DNA from: Gammaproteobacteria bacterium | GTDB lineage: Bacteria > Pseudomonadota > Gammaproteobacteria > Ga0077536 | Assembly: GCA_016191285.1 (NCBI GenBank) | Contig: JACPPA010000001.1 | Location: 1-42,611, forward strand | Direction: 5' to 3' | DNA length: 42,611 nt | Part shown: piece after piece, positions 6,912 to 17,050 of the stretch | Numbering within the stretch: the first letter of the stretch is position 1 | Layout of the letters: each line of letters starts with the position of its first letter | Notes under the pieces: generated by a model | Seen by the model: the letters and a program-made list of their open reading frames with translations, nothing else | What the model was told of the DNA's origin: nothing | The model's database searches: none | Program-made: the position numbers and the translations under genes

Positions 6912-8129
6912 CTACTCCTCGGCCAGACCAAACTCCGAGTGGAGGGTCCGCACGGCAAGTTCAGCGTATTTTTCGTCGACCACGATCGAAATCTTGATTT
7001 CCGAGGTCGAGATCATTTGAATATTGATGGTTTCGGCGGCCAGCGCCCGGAACATGCGGCTTGCGATGCCGGCGTGGGAGCGCATGCCAACCCCGACTAT
7101 CGAGACCTTGACGATTTTCTTATCGCCCGCCACGACACGCGCTTGCATTTGGGCGCTGGTGGCCTGGCAAATGGCGAGCGCCTTGTCGTATTCGTTGCGC
7201 TGCACGGTAAACGTGAAATCGGCCGAGCCATCGGCGCCTGAGTTCTGCACGATCATGTCGACTTCGATATTGGCGTCCGCGATCGGGCCTAGGATGGTAC
7301 TCGCCACCCCGGGACGGTCCGGCACGCCCAGCACGGTGATCTTGGCTTCGTCACGATTAAGGGTCACGCCGGAGATTAACGCGGCTTCCATGATGTTGTC
7401 CTCGGTGGTAATCAACGTGCCTGGTCCATCGCTAAACGACGATAGCACGCGTAATGAAACGTGATACTTACTTGCGAATTCGACTGAGCGGATCTGCAAT
7501 ACCTTGGCGCCCAAACTCGCCATTTCGAGCATTTCTTCGTAAGTCACGCGATCGAGCCGCCGCGCCTCGGGCACGATGCGCGGGTCGGTGGTGTAGACAC
7601 CATCGACATCGGTATAGATTTGGCATTCATCGGCTTTCAACGCGGCCGCCATCGCCACCGCCGTGGTATCTGACCCCCCGCGCCCAAGCGTAGTGATGTT
7701 GCCCTTGGCGTCAACGCCTTGGAAACCCGCGATGACGACAACCTTGCCGGCGGCTAGATCGGCACTCACATTCGCTGAATCGATACTGACGATGCGCGCC
7801 TTGTTGTACGCCTCGTCGGTTAAAATTTTGACCTGCGCCCCGGTATACGACACCGCCGGGATCCCGCGCGCTTGTAAGGCGATCGCGAGTAGCGCGATCG
7901 TGACCTGCTCGCCGGTGGAGAGGAGCACGTCGAGCTCACGCGCCGGCGGTGGGTTGTGCAGCGCGCGTGCGAGGCCGAGCAGTCGATCTGTTTCGCCGGA
8001 CATGGCGGACACCACCACCACCAACTGATCACCAGCGCCCCGGGCGCGCTCGATGCGCAGGGCGACGGCTTGAATCCGCTCCACGGTGCCAACCGAGGTG
8101 CCGCCGTATTTTTGAACAATAAGACTCAT
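6912..8129 (-). CDS. lysC: Aspartate kinase
   Basis: A 405-residue monofunctional aspartokinase that phosphorylates aspartate in the first step of lysine, threonine, methionine and diaminopimelate synthesis. The N-terminus MSLIVQKYGGTSVG holds the kinase phosphate-binding motif. GRGGSDTTAVAMAAAL and YTDVDGVYTTDPRIV are the conserved substrate/ATP regions near residues 150-185. Two ACT regulatory domains follow (around 265-330 and 345-405), including VGVGMRSHAGIASRMF and INIQMISTSEIKISI. Length and architecture match the feedback-regulated Pseudomonas-type enzyme. An internal start for a beta subunit (Met near residue 247) is possible. It lies between alaS and csrA; a REP-like hairpin separates it from alaS. 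Confidence 0.95.
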   Translation of the reverse strand: MSLIVQKYGGTSVGTVERIQAVALRIERARGAGDQLVVVVSAMSGETDRLLGLARALHNPPPARELDVLLSTGEQVTIALLAIALQARGIPAVSYTGAQVKILTDEAYNKARIVSIDSANVSADLAAGKVVVIAGFQGVDAKGNITTLGRGGSDTTAVAMAAALKADECQIYTDVDGVYTTDPRIVPEARRLDRVTYEEMLEMASLGAKVLQIRSVEFASKYHVSLRVLSSFSDGPGTLITTEDNIMEAALISGVTLNRDEAKITVLGVPDRPGVASTILGPIADANIEVDMIVQNSGADGSADFTFTVQRNEYDKALAICQATSAQMQARVVAGDKKIVKVSIVGVGMRSHAGIASRMFRALAAETINIQMISTSEIKISIVVDEKYAELAVRTLHSEFGLAEE

Positions 8130-8200
8130 GAACCCGTTACCTGTTATCTAATGCTGTCCCACGTCAAACCGGCATAATTTGCACGCTGCTGACGTCACTT

Positions 8201-8265
8201 TGTGGGAGCCGCTTTGAGCTTTGAATCTTTATTGAGGCCCCTTCGCGGCTAAAGCGGCTCCCACA
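8201..8265. repeat. REP-like palindrome between alaS and lysC
   Basis: Perfect 15-bp arms TGTGGGAGCCGCTTT and AAAGCGGCTCCCACA enclose a 35-base centre. The same arm sequence occurs at 16237-16309, so this is a dispersed repeat of the GTGGGAGC REP type common in gammaproteobacteria. It may stabilise upstream mRNA or attenuate transcription between the two genes. Confidence 0.8.
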
Positions 8266-8310
8266 AATTCAAAGTACCCTTTTACGAAAATGCTGTGCTG
8301 GACAGTGCAG

Positions 8311-10926
8311 TCATTGCAGTTTCGCGCCGACCCACTCGGCCACGCTAGCCAACGCCGCGCCGAGCGCAGCCGGCTCGGTGCCGCCGGCTTGCGCCAAATC
8401 GGGTCGACCGCCGCCCCGGCCACCCACCTGCTTGGCAACGAAATTCGCGAGCTCGCCGGCATTGATTTGATCGGTCAAATTTTTCGTCACGCCGACCACC
8501 AGCCGCACCTTGTCGTCTTCGATCGCGCCAAGCACGATCACCGCGCGTTGCAGGCTACTTTTGAGGCGATCCATGGTGTCGCGCAAGGCGTTGGCGTCCG
8601 CGCCTTCAATTGCCTCACTCAGCACCGCGACGCCGGCAATGGTGGTTGCGCTGTCCGCCAGATCTTGTCCCGATTGGCCGGCAAGTTTCGACTTTAGCTG
8701 CTGCAGTTCTTTGTCCTGCGCGCGCCCGCGTTCGACCAGCTGGCCGACGCGGGTTACCACCTCATCGACCCCGCCTTTCACAAGAGCCGCGATTCTTCGT
8801 AAATTGCCGCTATCGTGCAAGCCCTGGTCCACGGCGGCAGCGCCGGTCAGTGCTTCGATGCGTCGTACACCAGCCGCCACGCCGCTCTCGGCCACGATAT
8901 GAAACATCCCGATGTCACCGGTTCGCGTGGCGTGCGTGCCACCGCATAATTCAACCGAGAATTCGCCCATCGCGAGCACCCGAACCTCGTCTCCATATTT
9001 CTCACCAAACAACGCCACCGCACCGCTGTCGAGGGCTTGTTGATAATTCATCACGCGCGTTTCTATGCTTAAGTTCGCTCGGATCTGGGCATTCACTAGG
9101 TGCTCCACGGCCTCTAACTCCGTCGCGCTCATGGCCGCGTCATGCGCGAAATCGAAACGGAGGCGCTCAGGATCCACCAGCGAACCCTTTTGTTCGACAT
9201 GTGAACCGAGCACCTGGCGCAGAGCGGCGTGAAGTAAATGGGTCGCCGAATGATTGAGCCGGGTTGGCGTACGCCGCGTGTCATCCACCTCGGCGCGAAC
9301 TTCGGCGCCGGTGACAAGCGTCCCGAGCGCAACGCGACCATAGTGCAAATGCAGCCCGCCTTGTTTGCGCGTATCGCGCACTTCAAACACCGTGTCGCCG
9401 CTCAGCAAGCGACCGCGATCTCCGATCTGGCCGCCGCTTTCGGCGTAAAACGGCGTCGCCGCCAAGATCACAATGCCGGCGTCCCCCGCGTTTAAGCTCG
9501 ATACGGTTTGGCCTTCGCGAAAAAGACCGACCACCTTGCTCGTGCCAGTCAGTGTGGCGTAGCCGCTAAAATCCTGCGTCGTTCCACAGAACGCGAGTTG
9601 TTCGCCGCTCAAGGCTTGCGTGATGTCCACATTCGCGAAATGACTGGCGGCGCGCGCGCGATCGCGCTGGGCTTCCAGGGCAATCTCGTAGCCCGGCAGA
9701 TCGATTTCAAGTCCCCGTTCGCGCGCGATATCGGCGGTCAGATCAACGGGGAACCCGTAGGTGTCATTCAACTTAAACGCGACGTCGCCGGGAATGACTT
9801 TGCCGGTGAGATTCGCGACCGTCGTTTCAAAAATCTTAAGCCCCTGACCCAGCGTCTCGGCGAAGCGCTCTTCTTCTTGCAGTAGCACTTGTTCGATGCG
9901 CGGAATGCGCGCCACAAGCTCCGGCACCGCTTGACCCATTTCGCGCGCCAGCGGTTGTACTAGTTTATGAAAGAACGGATCGGTGAATCCGAGCTTGTTC
10001 CCATGGCGGAGCGCGCGGCGCATGATTCGTCGCAACACATAACCGCGCCCTTCATTCGACGGCAGCACGCCATCCATCACCAGAAAGGCGCAGGCGCGAA
10101 TATGATCGGCGATGACGCGGAGCGACGTCGCTTCCAACCCGTCGCGTGGCGCCAGCGCGCGAATGGCCGCGATCAAATTCTGAAATAGATCGATGTCGTA
10201 ATTATCGTGCACACCCTGTAGCACCGCCGAGATCCGTTCGAGTCCCATGCCGGTGTCGACCGACGGCTTGGGGATCGGTTTAAGCTTACCGGCGGCATCG
10301 CGCTCGAATTGCATGAACACGAGGTTCCAGATTTCGATATAGCGATCGCCGGCATCCGCGCTGCCGGGCGGCCCACCGGCGATCCCAGGGCCGTGATCGT
10401 AGAAGATCTCGGTACACGGTCCGCAGGGCCCGGTGTCGCCCATCATCCAAAAATTATCTTGTTCGCCACAGCGGGTCAGTCGATTCGACGGCACTCCAAC
10501 TTCGTTTAGCCAAATCGCCGCCGCTTCGTCATCGGTCTCAAAGACGGTGACCCACAGTCGATCGGCCGGCAACCCGAAGCGTTGCGTGAGTAATTCCCAG
10601 GCAAAACCAATAGCCTCGCGCTTGAAGTAGTCGCCGAAGCTGAAATTGCCGAGCATTTCAAAGAATGTATGATGCCGCGCGGTGTAGCCGACATTATCCA
10701 AGTCATTGTGTTTACCACCGGCGCGCACACAGCGCTGGCTGCTCGCGGCGCGTTTGAAGTCGCGCCCTTCCAACCCGAGAAACACGTCCTTGAACTGCAC
10801 CATGCCGGCATTGGTGAAGAGCAGCGACGGATCATTCGCCGGCACCAATGGACTACTCGCAACTACGCGATGCTCCTTGCTCGCGAAGTAATCCAAGAAC
10901 TGTTGGCGGATCTCATTACTCTTCAT
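8311..10926 (-). CDS. alaS: Alanyl-tRNA synthetase
   Basis: An 871-residue class II synthetase that charges tRNA-Ala. The N-terminal catalytic domain shows [53 protein letters not shown] and GMGLERI. The middle domain has [19 protein letters not shown]. The editing domain carries [12 protein letters not shown] with the zinc-binding HxxxH and a later [13 protein letters not shown]. The C-terminal C-Ala domain ends with [15 protein letters not shown]. Length is normal for the family. The ATG at 10926 gives the canonical start [14 protein letters not shown]. It follows recX by 8 bases and is probably cotranscribed with recA-recX. Confidence 0.97.
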   Translation of the reverse strand: MKSNEIRQQFLDYFASKEHRVVASSPLVPANDPSLLFTNAGMVQFKDVFLGLEGRDFKRAASSQRCVRAGGKHNDLDNVGYTARHHTFFEMLGNFSFGDYFKREAIGFAWELLTQRFGLPADRLWVTVFETDDEAAAIWLNEVGVPSNRLTRCGEQDNFWMMGDTGPCGPCTEIFYDHGPGIAGGPPGSADAGDRYIEIWNLVFMQFERDAAGKLKPIPKPSVDTGMGLERISAVLQGVHDNYDIDLFQNLIAAIRALAPRDGLEATSLRVIADHIRACAFLVMDGVLPSNEGRGYVLRRIMRRALRHGNKLGFTDPFFHKLVQPLAREMGQAVPELVARIPRIEQVLLQEEERFAETLGQGLKIFETTVANLTGKVIPGDVAFKLNDTYGFPVDLTADIARERGLEIDLPGYEIALEAQRDRARAASHFANVDITQALSGEQLAFCGTTQDFSGYATLTGTSKVVGLFREGQTVSSLNAGDAGIVILAATPFYAESGGQIGDRGRLLSGDTVFEVRDTRKQGGLHLHYGRVALGTLVTGAEVRAEVDDTRRTPTRLNHSATHLLHAALRQVLGSHVEQKGSLVDPERLRFDFAHDAAMSATELEAVEHLVNAQIRANLSIETRVMNYQQALDSGAVALFGEKYGDEVRVLAMGEFSVELCGGTHATRTGDIGMFHIVAESGVAAGVRRIEALTGAAAVDQGLHDSGNLRRIAALVKGGVDEVVTRVGQLVERGRAQDKELQQLKSKLAGQSGQDLADSATTIAGVAVLSEAIEGADANALRDTMDRLKSSLQRAVIVLGAIEDDKVRLVVGVTKNLTDQINAGELANFVAKQVGGRGGGRPDLAQAGGTEPAALGAALASVAEWVGAKLQ

Positions 10927-10934
10927 GGCAACCC

Positions 10935-11393
10935 TTAGTCGAAGTCGTCCGACGCATTCAGCACTGCTTTGATTTGATCCGCGGCAAATCCACGATATTC
11001 CAAGTAACGGCGACGCTTGGCCATCACGTCAAAGCCACCGCCCGGATCGACGCCAAATTTTTTGCGATCCGCGCGCCGCGCGAGTGCTGACCAATCGCAG
11101 TCCGCTGCGTCCAGCGCGCATCGAATTTGCTCCGCCGCGGTACCCCGCACTTTGAGCTCCGCGGCAATTCGCCGTGGTCCATAGCCGCGATCCGCGCGCG
11201 AGCGAATATAGGATTCGGCATGACGTGCATCGCTTTGCAGACGTTCGCCCGCGAGCGAATCGAGCACGCGCGCGATTTCCGCTGGCGGGAAACCGCGCGC
11301 GGCCAGTTTGCGCTGGAGTTCGAGCCGTGAATGCTCGCGGCGCGCGAGGGCCGCGAGCGCCTGATCACGGATCCGCGCGACGTCGTCGCTCAG
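10935..11393 (-). CDS. recX: Regulatory protein RecX, probable non-ATG start
   Basis: RecX caps RecA filaments and limits recombinase activity. The three tandem three-helix repeats are visible: [39 protein letters not shown] and [19 protein letters not shown]. The nearest ATG (11267) would delete the first repeat, so the gene must start further up. The frame stays open to the recA stop, but no ATG, GTG or TTG occurs there; CTG at 11393, overlapping the recA TGA (CTGA), is the best candidate and gives [13 protein letters not shown] as the N-terminus, about 152 residues, a normal RecX length. The overlap would couple its translation to recA. Confidence 0.8.
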   Translation of the reverse strand: MSDDVARIRDQALAALARREHSRLELQRKLAARGFPPAEIARVLDSLAGERLQSDARHAESYIRSRADRGYGPRRIAAELKVRGTAAEQIRCALDAADCDWSALARRADRKKFGVDPGGGFDVMAKRRRYLEYRGFAADQIKAVLNASDDFD

Positions 11394-12424
11394 ACCTCGG
11401 CCCCCACCTCGCTGTCGGCATCGGCGACCGCCGTTTGCGGCAGGGCGCTGGCGCGGATCTTGGCCTCCAAATCCTTGGCAATTTCGGGATGATCCTTTAA
11501 GTAGGTGCGGACATTGTCCTTGCCCTGACCTAAACGGTCGCCCTGGTAGCTATACCACGCACCGGTCTTTTCCATCAGCCCTTGGGCCACGCCAAGTTCG
11601 ATGATTTCGCTCTCGCGCGAAATGCCGACGTCGTAGATGATGTCGAAGGTGGCTTGCTTGAACGGTGGCGCTACTTTGTTCTTCACCACCTTGACGCGCG
11701 TTTCGTTACCGATGATCTCATCGCCGCGTTTCAGCGCACCAATGCGCCGGATATCGAGGCGCACCGACGCATAGAACTTCAAGGCATTGCCACCGGTGGT
11801 CGTTTCTGGATTGCCGAACATCACGCCGATCTTCATGCGGATTTGATTGATGAAGATCACAAGCGTGTTCGCGCGTTTGATAATCCCGGTTAATTTGCGC
11901 AGCGCCTGCGACATCAGGCGTGCTTGCAGACCCATATGGCTGTCGCCCATTTCGCCTTCGATTTCGGCTTTCGGCGTGAGCGCGGCGACCGAGTCGACGA
12001 CGATCACATCGACCGCGCCGGAACGCACCAGCATGTCCGTGATTTCGAGCGCTTGCTCGCCAGTATCCGGCTGCGAGACCAGCAGATCGCTAATCTGCAC
12101 GCCGAGCTTCTCGGCATACAGAGGATCGAGTGCGTGTTCGGCGTCGACAAACGCCGCGGTACCGCCGAGCTTTTGAATTTCGGCCACGACATGTAAGGCC
12201 AGGGTCGTTTTACCCGAGGATTCCGGGCCGAAGATCTCGATTACGCGGCCGCGCGGCAGACCGCCGACGCCGAGCGCGAGATCGAGACTCAATGAGCCGG
12301 TCGAGACCACTTGAATATCGTGCGTGGTGCCCGCATCGCCCATGCGCATAATCGAGCCCGCGCCGAATTGTTTTTCGATTTGGGCCAGCGCCGCACCCAG
12401 CGCCTTCTTACGATTTTCGTCCAT
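11390..12424 (-). CDS. recA: Recombinase RecA
   Basis: A 344-residue ATP-dependent strand-exchange protein, central to recombination repair and SOS induction. It starts at ATG 12424 ([20 protein letters not shown]) with GAGGG about 8 bases upstream; the longer frame to 12544 crosses leader hairpins and is not RecA. Walker A is GPESSGKTT, followed by [10 protein letters not shown]. Walker B is [10 protein letters not shown], the L2 region is [20 protein letters not shown], and the C-terminal RecA features [17 protein letters not shown] and [17 protein letters not shown] are present. There is no intein. It heads the recA-recX-alaS block. Its leader is about 220 bases long and structured. Confidence 0.97.
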   Translation of the reverse strand: MDENRKKALGAALAQIEKQFGAGSIMRMGDAGTTHDIQVVSTGSLSLDLALGVGGLPRGRVIEIFGPESSGKTTLALHVVAEIQKLGGTAAFVDAEHALDPLYAEKLGVQISDLLVSQPDTGEQALEITDMLVRSGAVDVIVVDSVAALTPKAEIEGEMGDSHMGLQARLMSQALRKLTGIIKRANTLVIFINQIRMKIGVMFGNPETTTGGNALKFYASVRLDIRRIGALKRGDEIIGNETRVKVVKNKVAPPFKQATFDIIYDVGISRESEIIELGVAQGLMEKTGAWYSYQGDRLGQGKDNVRTYLKDHPEIAKDLEAKIRASALPQTAVADADSEVGAEV

Positions 12425-12471
12425 TGCAATTTCCCTCTCGTGGATAGTCGATTGTTTCGATAGTAGGTTTC

Positions 12472-12522
12472 GCGCAGTGCACCGTGGGTGCACTGCGCTG
12501 AGGCGGCGCCTCCATGCGCCGC
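12472..12522 (-). promoter_or_regulatory. Two stem-loops in the recA leader
   Basis: A perfect 11-bp inverted repeat (GCGCAGTGCAC at 12472-12482, GTGCACTGCGC at 12488-12498, 5-base loop) is followed by a second dyad (GCGGCGC 12503-12509, GCGCCGC 12516-12522). Both lie in the untranslated region 48-98 bases before the recA ATG. They could affect leader stability or recA expression; no T-run follows, so termination is not expected. Confidence 0.5.
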
Positions 12523-12645
12523 TGACCGCGCCTTTGAATGGCACGCGGCCAGGATCTAGGCGCTGGGATTATGGCATAGGAGGAGGACCGGTTTCATCGC
12601 GGATTTAGAGCCGCGACAGCGGGATGAGGGGTTCGAGCCAACTCG

Positions 12646-12674
12646 ATAAAAGTCCCCGTCGGCGTAGTTGTCGA
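12646..12674 (-). promoter_or_regulatory. Candidate recA promoter
   Basis: On the minus strand TCGACA (12674-12669) and TTTTAT (12651-12646) are separated by 17 bases and resemble sigma-70 boxes. I found no clear LexA operator (CTGT-N8-ACAG) here; CTGTTTAC at about 12701-12694 has only a left half-site. Confidence 0.3.
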
Positions 12675-12779
12675 CCGTCAAATCCGGCTATGGTAAACAG
12701 TTGCCATGCGGATCATCGCTCACCTTCAAGGCCTTACCACCGATGCTAACGCGGCGACCCACCGCTCCGGCCACCTCGC

Positions 12780-15470
12780 GTGAACGCTGAACAGCAGCGC
12801 CTCGATGACTCGCGCCTGCGGCGTGCGCATTGGAAGCGTTGGGGACCTTATATAAGCGAACGCGCCTGGGGCACGGTGCGTGAAGATTACAGCGCCGATG
12901 GCGCGGCGTGGGACTATCTGCCGCACGACCATGCGCGATCGCGGGCTTATCGCTGGAACGAGGACGGTCTCGCCGGCGTCTGCGACGATCATCAACTCAT
13001 TTGCTTGGCGCTCACGTGTTGGAACGGGTGCGACCCCATCCTGAAGGAACGTCTCTTCGGTTTGAGCGGTAGCGAAGGCAATCACGGCGAAGACGTGAAG
13101 GAGTGCTATTACTACCTCGATAACACGCCGACGCACTCCTACATGAAAACCCTGTATCGCTATCCGCAGGCGGCGTTCCCCTACACCGATCTCATCGACG
13201 AAAACCGGCGCCGCGGCCGCTTCGAACCCGAATACGAACTGGCCGACACCGGCGTCTTTGACGCGGGCCGCTACTTCGACATCGTCGTTGAATATGCCAA
13301 GGCGGGACCTGACGACATTTTGATGTTGGTGTCCGCCACCAACCGTGGGCCAGACACCGCGACCTTACATCTTTTACCGACGGTGTGGTTTCGTAACACG
13401 TGGTCCTGGGATGCGCGTTTGCGACGGCCGCTAATGGCCGCCGTGCCGGCTGCACGCTACGCACATGCCGCGGTGGAACTGCGTCATGACGAAGCAGGCC
13501 GCCATTGGTTTTATGCCGAGGGCGAACCGGAGCTCTTGTTCACCGAGAACGAATCGAACTTGGAACGCCTGTATGGCATCGCGAATCAGGCGGCGTACAC
13601 CAAGGATGCGTTCCACGATTGCGTCGTCAACGGCCGCGAAAGCGCAGTTAATCCGGCGCACGAAGGAACTAAAGCGGCTGCTCACTACACCTTGCGCATC
13701 GCGCCAGGCGGAGCCGCCACCGTGCGGGCCCGGCTCTGCGCTGAGCAGGTGGACGATTTATCTGAAAAATTCGGCACGGCGTTCGCCGCGATCCTGCGTA
13801 CGCGACGCTTTGAAGCAGAGGAGTTCTATACCGCGGTGACGCCGCCAGCACTCGGCCGCGAGGCGACCGCCGTCATGCGTCAGGCGTTCGCCGGCTTGCT
13901 GTGGTCGAAACAGTTTTATCACTACGATGTGCGCCATTGGCTGGATGGCGATCCGGCGTATCCGGCGCCGCCCGCCGCCCGCCACCGTGGGCGTAATCGA
14001 TGCTGGCGCCATCTCAACAATGCCGACGTGATCTCGATGCCCGATAAATGGGAGTACCCCTGGTATGCGTCGTGGGATTTGGCCTTTCACTGTCTCCCGC
14101 TGGCGCTGATTGATCCGGATTTCGCCAAACACCAACTCGAACTGGTGCTGCGCGTTTGGTATATGCATCCGAATGGCCAGATCCCGGCCTACGAATGGGC
14201 GTTCGACGACGCTAATCCGCCAGTGCACGCGTGGGCCACTTGGCGGGTGTATCAAATTGAACGGCGCTTGCGCGGCACTGGCGATCGCGCCTTCCTCGAA
14301 CGCGTTTTTCATAAACTGCTGTTGAACTTCACGTGGTGGGTAAATCGCAAGGACGCGGGCGATAACAACCTCTTTGAAGGCGGCTTTCTCGGCCTCGACA
14401 ATATTGGCCTGTTCGATCGCAATCACCCGCTGCCCGACGGCAGTTACGCCGAACAATCCGACGGCACCAGCTGGATGGCGATGTATTGCCTGGATATGCT
14501 TAGCATCGCCCTGGAGCTCGCCCGCGACAATCCGAGCTACGAAGAAGTGGCGACCAAATTCCTCGAGCACTTCGTCTACATCGCTAACGCCATGAATACT
14601 TTGGGCGAGGACAACGTGGCATTGTGGGACGAAGAAGACGGGTTCTACTACGACGTGCTTCGCCGCGAGGCAGCCCCGGCGCTGCGCATGAAAGTGCGCT
14701 CCATGGTGGGGCTAATTCCGTTATTTGCGGTAACCACGCTCGATTTAGGGGTCGTCGACACCCTGCCGGGCTTTAGGGCGCGCTTGCGCTGGATCATGGC
14801 CCATCGGCCGGATCTCACGACGAACTTCGCACAGGAACAAACGCCGGACGCGGCCGACCGACTGTTGATTTCAATCGTCAGTCCCACGCGGCTTAAACGG
14901 ATCCTGCGTCACATGCTCGACTCCGCGGAATTTTTATCGCCGTTCGGCTTGCGATCCTTATCGCGTTTCCATCGCGAGCATCCCTACGGCCTTCAACTTG
15001 GCGATCACGAGTATGCGATCGATTACGAACCCGCCGAATCGACCACCGCGCTTTTTGGCGGCAATTCGAACTGGCGTGGCCCGGTGTGGATGCCGCTAAA
15101 TTATCTCGTGATCGAAGCTTTGCAGCGTTTCGACTATTTCCTCGGTGCGGACTTCCAGGTCGAGATGCCGACGGGCTCCGGGCATTTGATGAATCTGCGC
15201 GAAGTCGCGGATGATCTGGCTTCGCGCCTGATTGCGATTTTTCTGCGTGACGCTGACGGACGTCGGCCTTTCGCGGGGCGCGCAGAGGAGCACGCTGCCG
15301 AGTTCATGCTGTTCCATGAGTATTTCCATGGTGACACTGGCGCAGGTCTGGGCGCCAGTCACCAGACCGGGTGGACCGGGCTCGTCGCGAAATTGCTTGA
15401 CCAGCAAGGTCGTCAGATCGACACGGCCCGCCCAGGTCTTGGTAATGCTAATCCGGCTGTCGCCCCCTAA
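12780..15470 (+). CDS. GH63/MGH1-like glycoside hydrolase
   Basis: An 896-residue cytoplasmic-looking protein (no signal peptide) starting at GTG 12780; a stop lies in frame 33 bases upstream and no ATG fits. The N-terminal region has [40 protein letters not shown] and [20 protein letters not shown]. The C-terminal (alpha/alpha)6 barrel has [20 protein letters not shown], then [37 protein letters not shown] and [20 protein letters not shown]. This is the 'MGH1-like glycosidase / glucosidase' group related to GH63. Likely acid and base residues are the Asp in SWDLAF and the Glu in AYEWAF, by analogy only. The substrate, probably an alpha-linked glucoside, is unknown. Its stop TAA overlaps the ATG of gluconokinase, so the two form one operon. 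Confidence 0.8.
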   Translation: MNAEQQRLDDSRLRRAHWKRWGPYISERAWGTVREDYSADGAAWDYLPHDHARSRAYRWNEDGLAGVCDDHQLICLALTCWNGCDPILKERLFGLSGSEGNHGEDVKECYYYLDNTPTHSYMKTLYRYPQAAFPYTDLIDENRRRGRFEPEYELADTGVFDAGRYFDIVVEYAKAGPDDILMLVSATNRGPDTATLHLLPTVWFRNTWSWDARLRRPLMAAVPAARYAHAAVELRHDEAGRHWFYAEGEPELLFTENESNLERLYGIANQAAYTKDAFHDCVVNGRESAVNPAHEGTKAAAHYTLRIAPGGAATVRARLCAEQVDDLSEKFGTAFAAILRTRRFEAEEFYTAVTPPALGREATAVMRQAFAGLLWSKQFYHYDVRHWLDGDPAYPAPPAARHRGRNRCWRHLNNADVISMPDKWEYPWYASWDLAFHCLPLALIDPDFAKHQLELVLRVWYMHPNGQIPAYEWAFDDANPPVHAWATWRVYQIERRLRGTGDRAFLERVFHKLLLNFTWWVNRKDAGDNNLFEGGFLGLDNIGLFDRNHPLPDGSYAEQSDGTSWMAMYCLDMLSIALELARDNPSYEEVATKFLEHFVYIANAMNTLGEDNVALWDEEDGFYYDVLRREAAPALRMKVRSMVGLIPLFAVTTLDLGVVDTLPGFRARLRWIMAHRPDLTTNFAQEQTPDAADRLLISIVSPTRLKRILRHMLDSAEFLSPFGLRSLSRFHREHPYGLQLGDHEYAIDYEPAESTTALFGGNSNWRGPVWMPLNYLVIEALQRFDYFLGADFQVEMPTGSGHLMNLREVADDLASRLIAIFLRDADGRRPFAGRAEEHAAEFMLFHEYFHGDTGAGLGASHQTGWTGLVAKLLDQQGRQIDTARPGLGNANPAVAP

Positions 15471-15988
15471 TGGTCGCAACGGTCATCGTGCTGATGGGTG
15501 TCTCCGGATCGGGCAAGACCACCGTCGGCCGCGAATTGGCTAGCGCGCTTGGCTGGGATTTCATCGATGCCGACGATTTGCATCCGGCCGCGAATATCCA
15601 AAAGATGAAATCAGGACTGGCCCTCGACGATGACGATCGCTGGCCGTGGTTAGATCGGATCCGCGATGTAATCGACCAGCATCTACGCGCGGATGCCTCG
15701 CTCGTGGTCGCATGTTCCGCACTCAAGCAGAGTTATCGGGATAAACTCGGCGTGACAAACACAGGCTCAATCCGCTTGGTTTATCTCAAAGGATCGCAAG
15801 CGCTTCTTACCGCGCGCCTGCGCAATCGTTCCGGGCATTTCATGCCGCCGTCGCTGCTCCAGAGTCAACTGGATTTGCTTGAGGAACCGAGTAGCGGCGC
15901 CTTAGGCGTTGATATCGATCAATCTACGGCCGCGATTGTTGCAGCGGTCCGGGCGTACATAACCCCCGACCCTGGTGAGCGTGGGTAG
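15470..15988 (+). CDS. gntK: Gluconokinase
   Basis: A 172-residue kinase that phosphorylates gluconate to 6-phosphogluconate for the Entner-Doudoroff or pentose phosphate route. The P-loop GVSGSGKTTVG is at residues 10-20. DADDLHPAANIQKMKSG and the LDDDDRWPWLDRI segment are gluconokinase hallmarks, followed by VACSALKQSYRDKLG, VYLKG and RSGHFMPPSLLQSQLDLLEE. Length is normal. Its ATG overlaps the glycosidase stop (TAATG), pointing to translational coupling and to a joint role in handling a sugar released as glucose or gluconate. Confidence 0.92.
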   Translation: MVATVIVLMGVSGSGKTTVGRELASALGWDFIDADDLHPAANIQKMKSGLALDDDDRWPWLDRIRDVIDQHLRADASLVVACSALKQSYRDKLGVTNTGSIRLVYLKGSQALLTARLRNRSGHFMPPSLLQSQLDLLEEPSSGALGVDIDQSTAAIVAAVRAYITPDPGERG

Positions 15989-16060
15989 TTTTGTCCCGCA
16001 ATGAGCGCCTAATTCGCCTGCCACCGAGGTTTCAATTTCACATCCTGTGCAAGCCGCATT

Positions 16061-16237
16061 GTGGAATGCTGCTTGTGGAATGCTGCTTGTGGAATGCTGC
16101 TTGTGGAATGCTGCTTGTGGAATGCTGCTTGTGGAATGCTGCTTGTGGAATGCTGCTTGTGGAATGCTGCTTGTGGAATGCTGCTTGTGGAGCTTGTGGA
16201 GTGCTGCTTGTGGAGTGCTGCTTGTGGAGTGCTGCTT
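16061..16237. repeat. 14-nt tandem repeat array
   Basis: Nine perfect copies of GTGGAATGCTGCTT (16061-16186), one shortened 9-nt copy (GTGGAGCTT, 16187-16195), then three copies of GTGGAGTGCTGCTT (16196-16237). The array runs straight into a REP-like palindrome whose head reads GTGGGAGCCGCTT, so the unit looks like a decayed, slipped copy of that head. The period is not a multiple of three, and the open frames through it are repeat artefacts. Confidence 0.95.
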
Positions 16238-16309
16238 GTGGGAGCCGCTTTAGCGGCGAATCTTAAAATCATTCGCCGCTAAAGCGGCTCCCACAAAAGC
16301 GGCTCCCAC
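16237..16309. repeat. REP-like palindrome with an extra half copy
   Basis: Perfect 25-bp arms (16237-16261 and 16271-16295; TGTGGGAGCCGCTTTAGCGG is the start of the left one) enclose a 9-base loop. A second partial right arm, AAAGCGGCTCCCAC, follows at 16296-16309. The core arm is shared with 8201-8265. It may act as a strong RNA hairpin ending gntK transcription. Confidence 0.9.
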
Positions 16310-16741
16310 TGTAGCGCGGCGTCGATTTATCGAAATTCTATCGAGTCGCAATCGACGGTCGCGGCTCGCATGAACCAGTGGCTGAAAATGCCAGTCCGGC
16401 AGGCCGCGCAAAAAACCGTCGCGTCGAGATCTTGGTCGCCGAAGCGGCGTCTAGCGCGCCACCGACAGCGCCACCGACGCAACGCTATTAAGCTCCCTTA
16501 ACGGTCTAAATGGCCCGCACTGTAACTGAGACAAACGCATCCTTCGAGGCGTCGTGTCGACACCAGATGCCGCCAATTCCGTCATCCCGGAAAGTGCGCA
16601 GCACTTATCCGGGATCCCGCTGGTATTTCAGGCGCCAATGGATCCCGGGTCTTGCGCGGCTGACGCCGCTGCGCCCGGGATGACGGAACCAACAATTTAG
16701 GTGTCGCGGATCCAAAGGAACGTATTCGGGACTCAGAAGAC
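16310..16741. repeat. Gene-free stretch with a second palindromic repeat (16577-16688)
   Basis: No gene seen. At 16577-16688 arms TTCCGTCATCCCGG and CCGGGATGACGGAA enclose about 84 bases containing further GGATCCCG/CGGGATCC-type sub-repeats. This is the familiar CGTCATCCCGG type of dispersed palindrome or miniature element in proteobacteria. It lies downstream of the convergent GDCCVxC gene and could form a bidirectional terminator. Confidence 0.7.
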
Positions 16742-16957
16742 TTACCCACAGCATGACCCTCGTACCTGAATCGAAGGACACTTCACCGAGCCGAACGAGC
16801 AGAACACGCAGCAGTCGCCAGGATTAGGGCGCAACACTGTCTCGCAATTGCTACACGCGTAATAGAACTGACAGGCGTCGGTAGGCATGATTTCCAGCTT
16901 GGTGAAACCGCACTGCGGGCAGGTCAGCAAGGATTCGGGGACGATGGTACTTATCAC
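16742..16957 (-). CDS. GDCCVxC-domain small zinc-ribbon-like protein, copy 2
   Basis: Paralogue of the gene at 3370-3585. A GTG at 16957 gives 71 residues, the same length as copy 1; the longer ATG frame (17035) adds a non-homologous N-terminus. Cysteines are at LTCPQCG, ACQFYYACSNC, GDCCVFC, VKCPS and the final SCCG. The family includes selenoproteins; here the signature is all cysteine. It lies about 90 bases downstream of the ArsR-rhodanese gene on the same strand, so the two may be cotranscribed, which links it to thiol or sulfane-sulfur chemistry. Function unknown. Confidence 0.8.
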   Translation of the reverse strand: MISTIVPESLLTCPQCGFTKLEIMPTDACQFYYACSNCETVLRPNPGDCCVFCSFGSVKCPSIQVRGSCCG

Positions 16958-17050
16958 GACGTCATTTCCGTGCGGTGAATGGATAGTCCGCAATCTTTTT
17001 TTCCAGAGCCAAACTCTTCGCGTCGTCCGGCCCATGAGTTTTCTCGCGCG

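Noticed and set aside
11268-11393. recX starting at the ATG at 11267
   Set aside because: This would remove the first of the three RecX repeats, which is clearly encoded upstream.
12694-12709. LexA box upstream of recA
   Set aside because: Only the left half CTGT is present; the right half reads GCCG instead of ACAG.
16061-16237. Possible CRISPR array
   Set aside because: The units are directly contiguous 14-mers with no spacers and no cas genes nearby.
15991-16282. Open frames on both strands through the 14-nt array (Cys/Trp-rich or Gln/His-rich peptides)
   Set aside because: They exist in several frames only because the repeat contains no stop codon; there is no ribosome site and no family.
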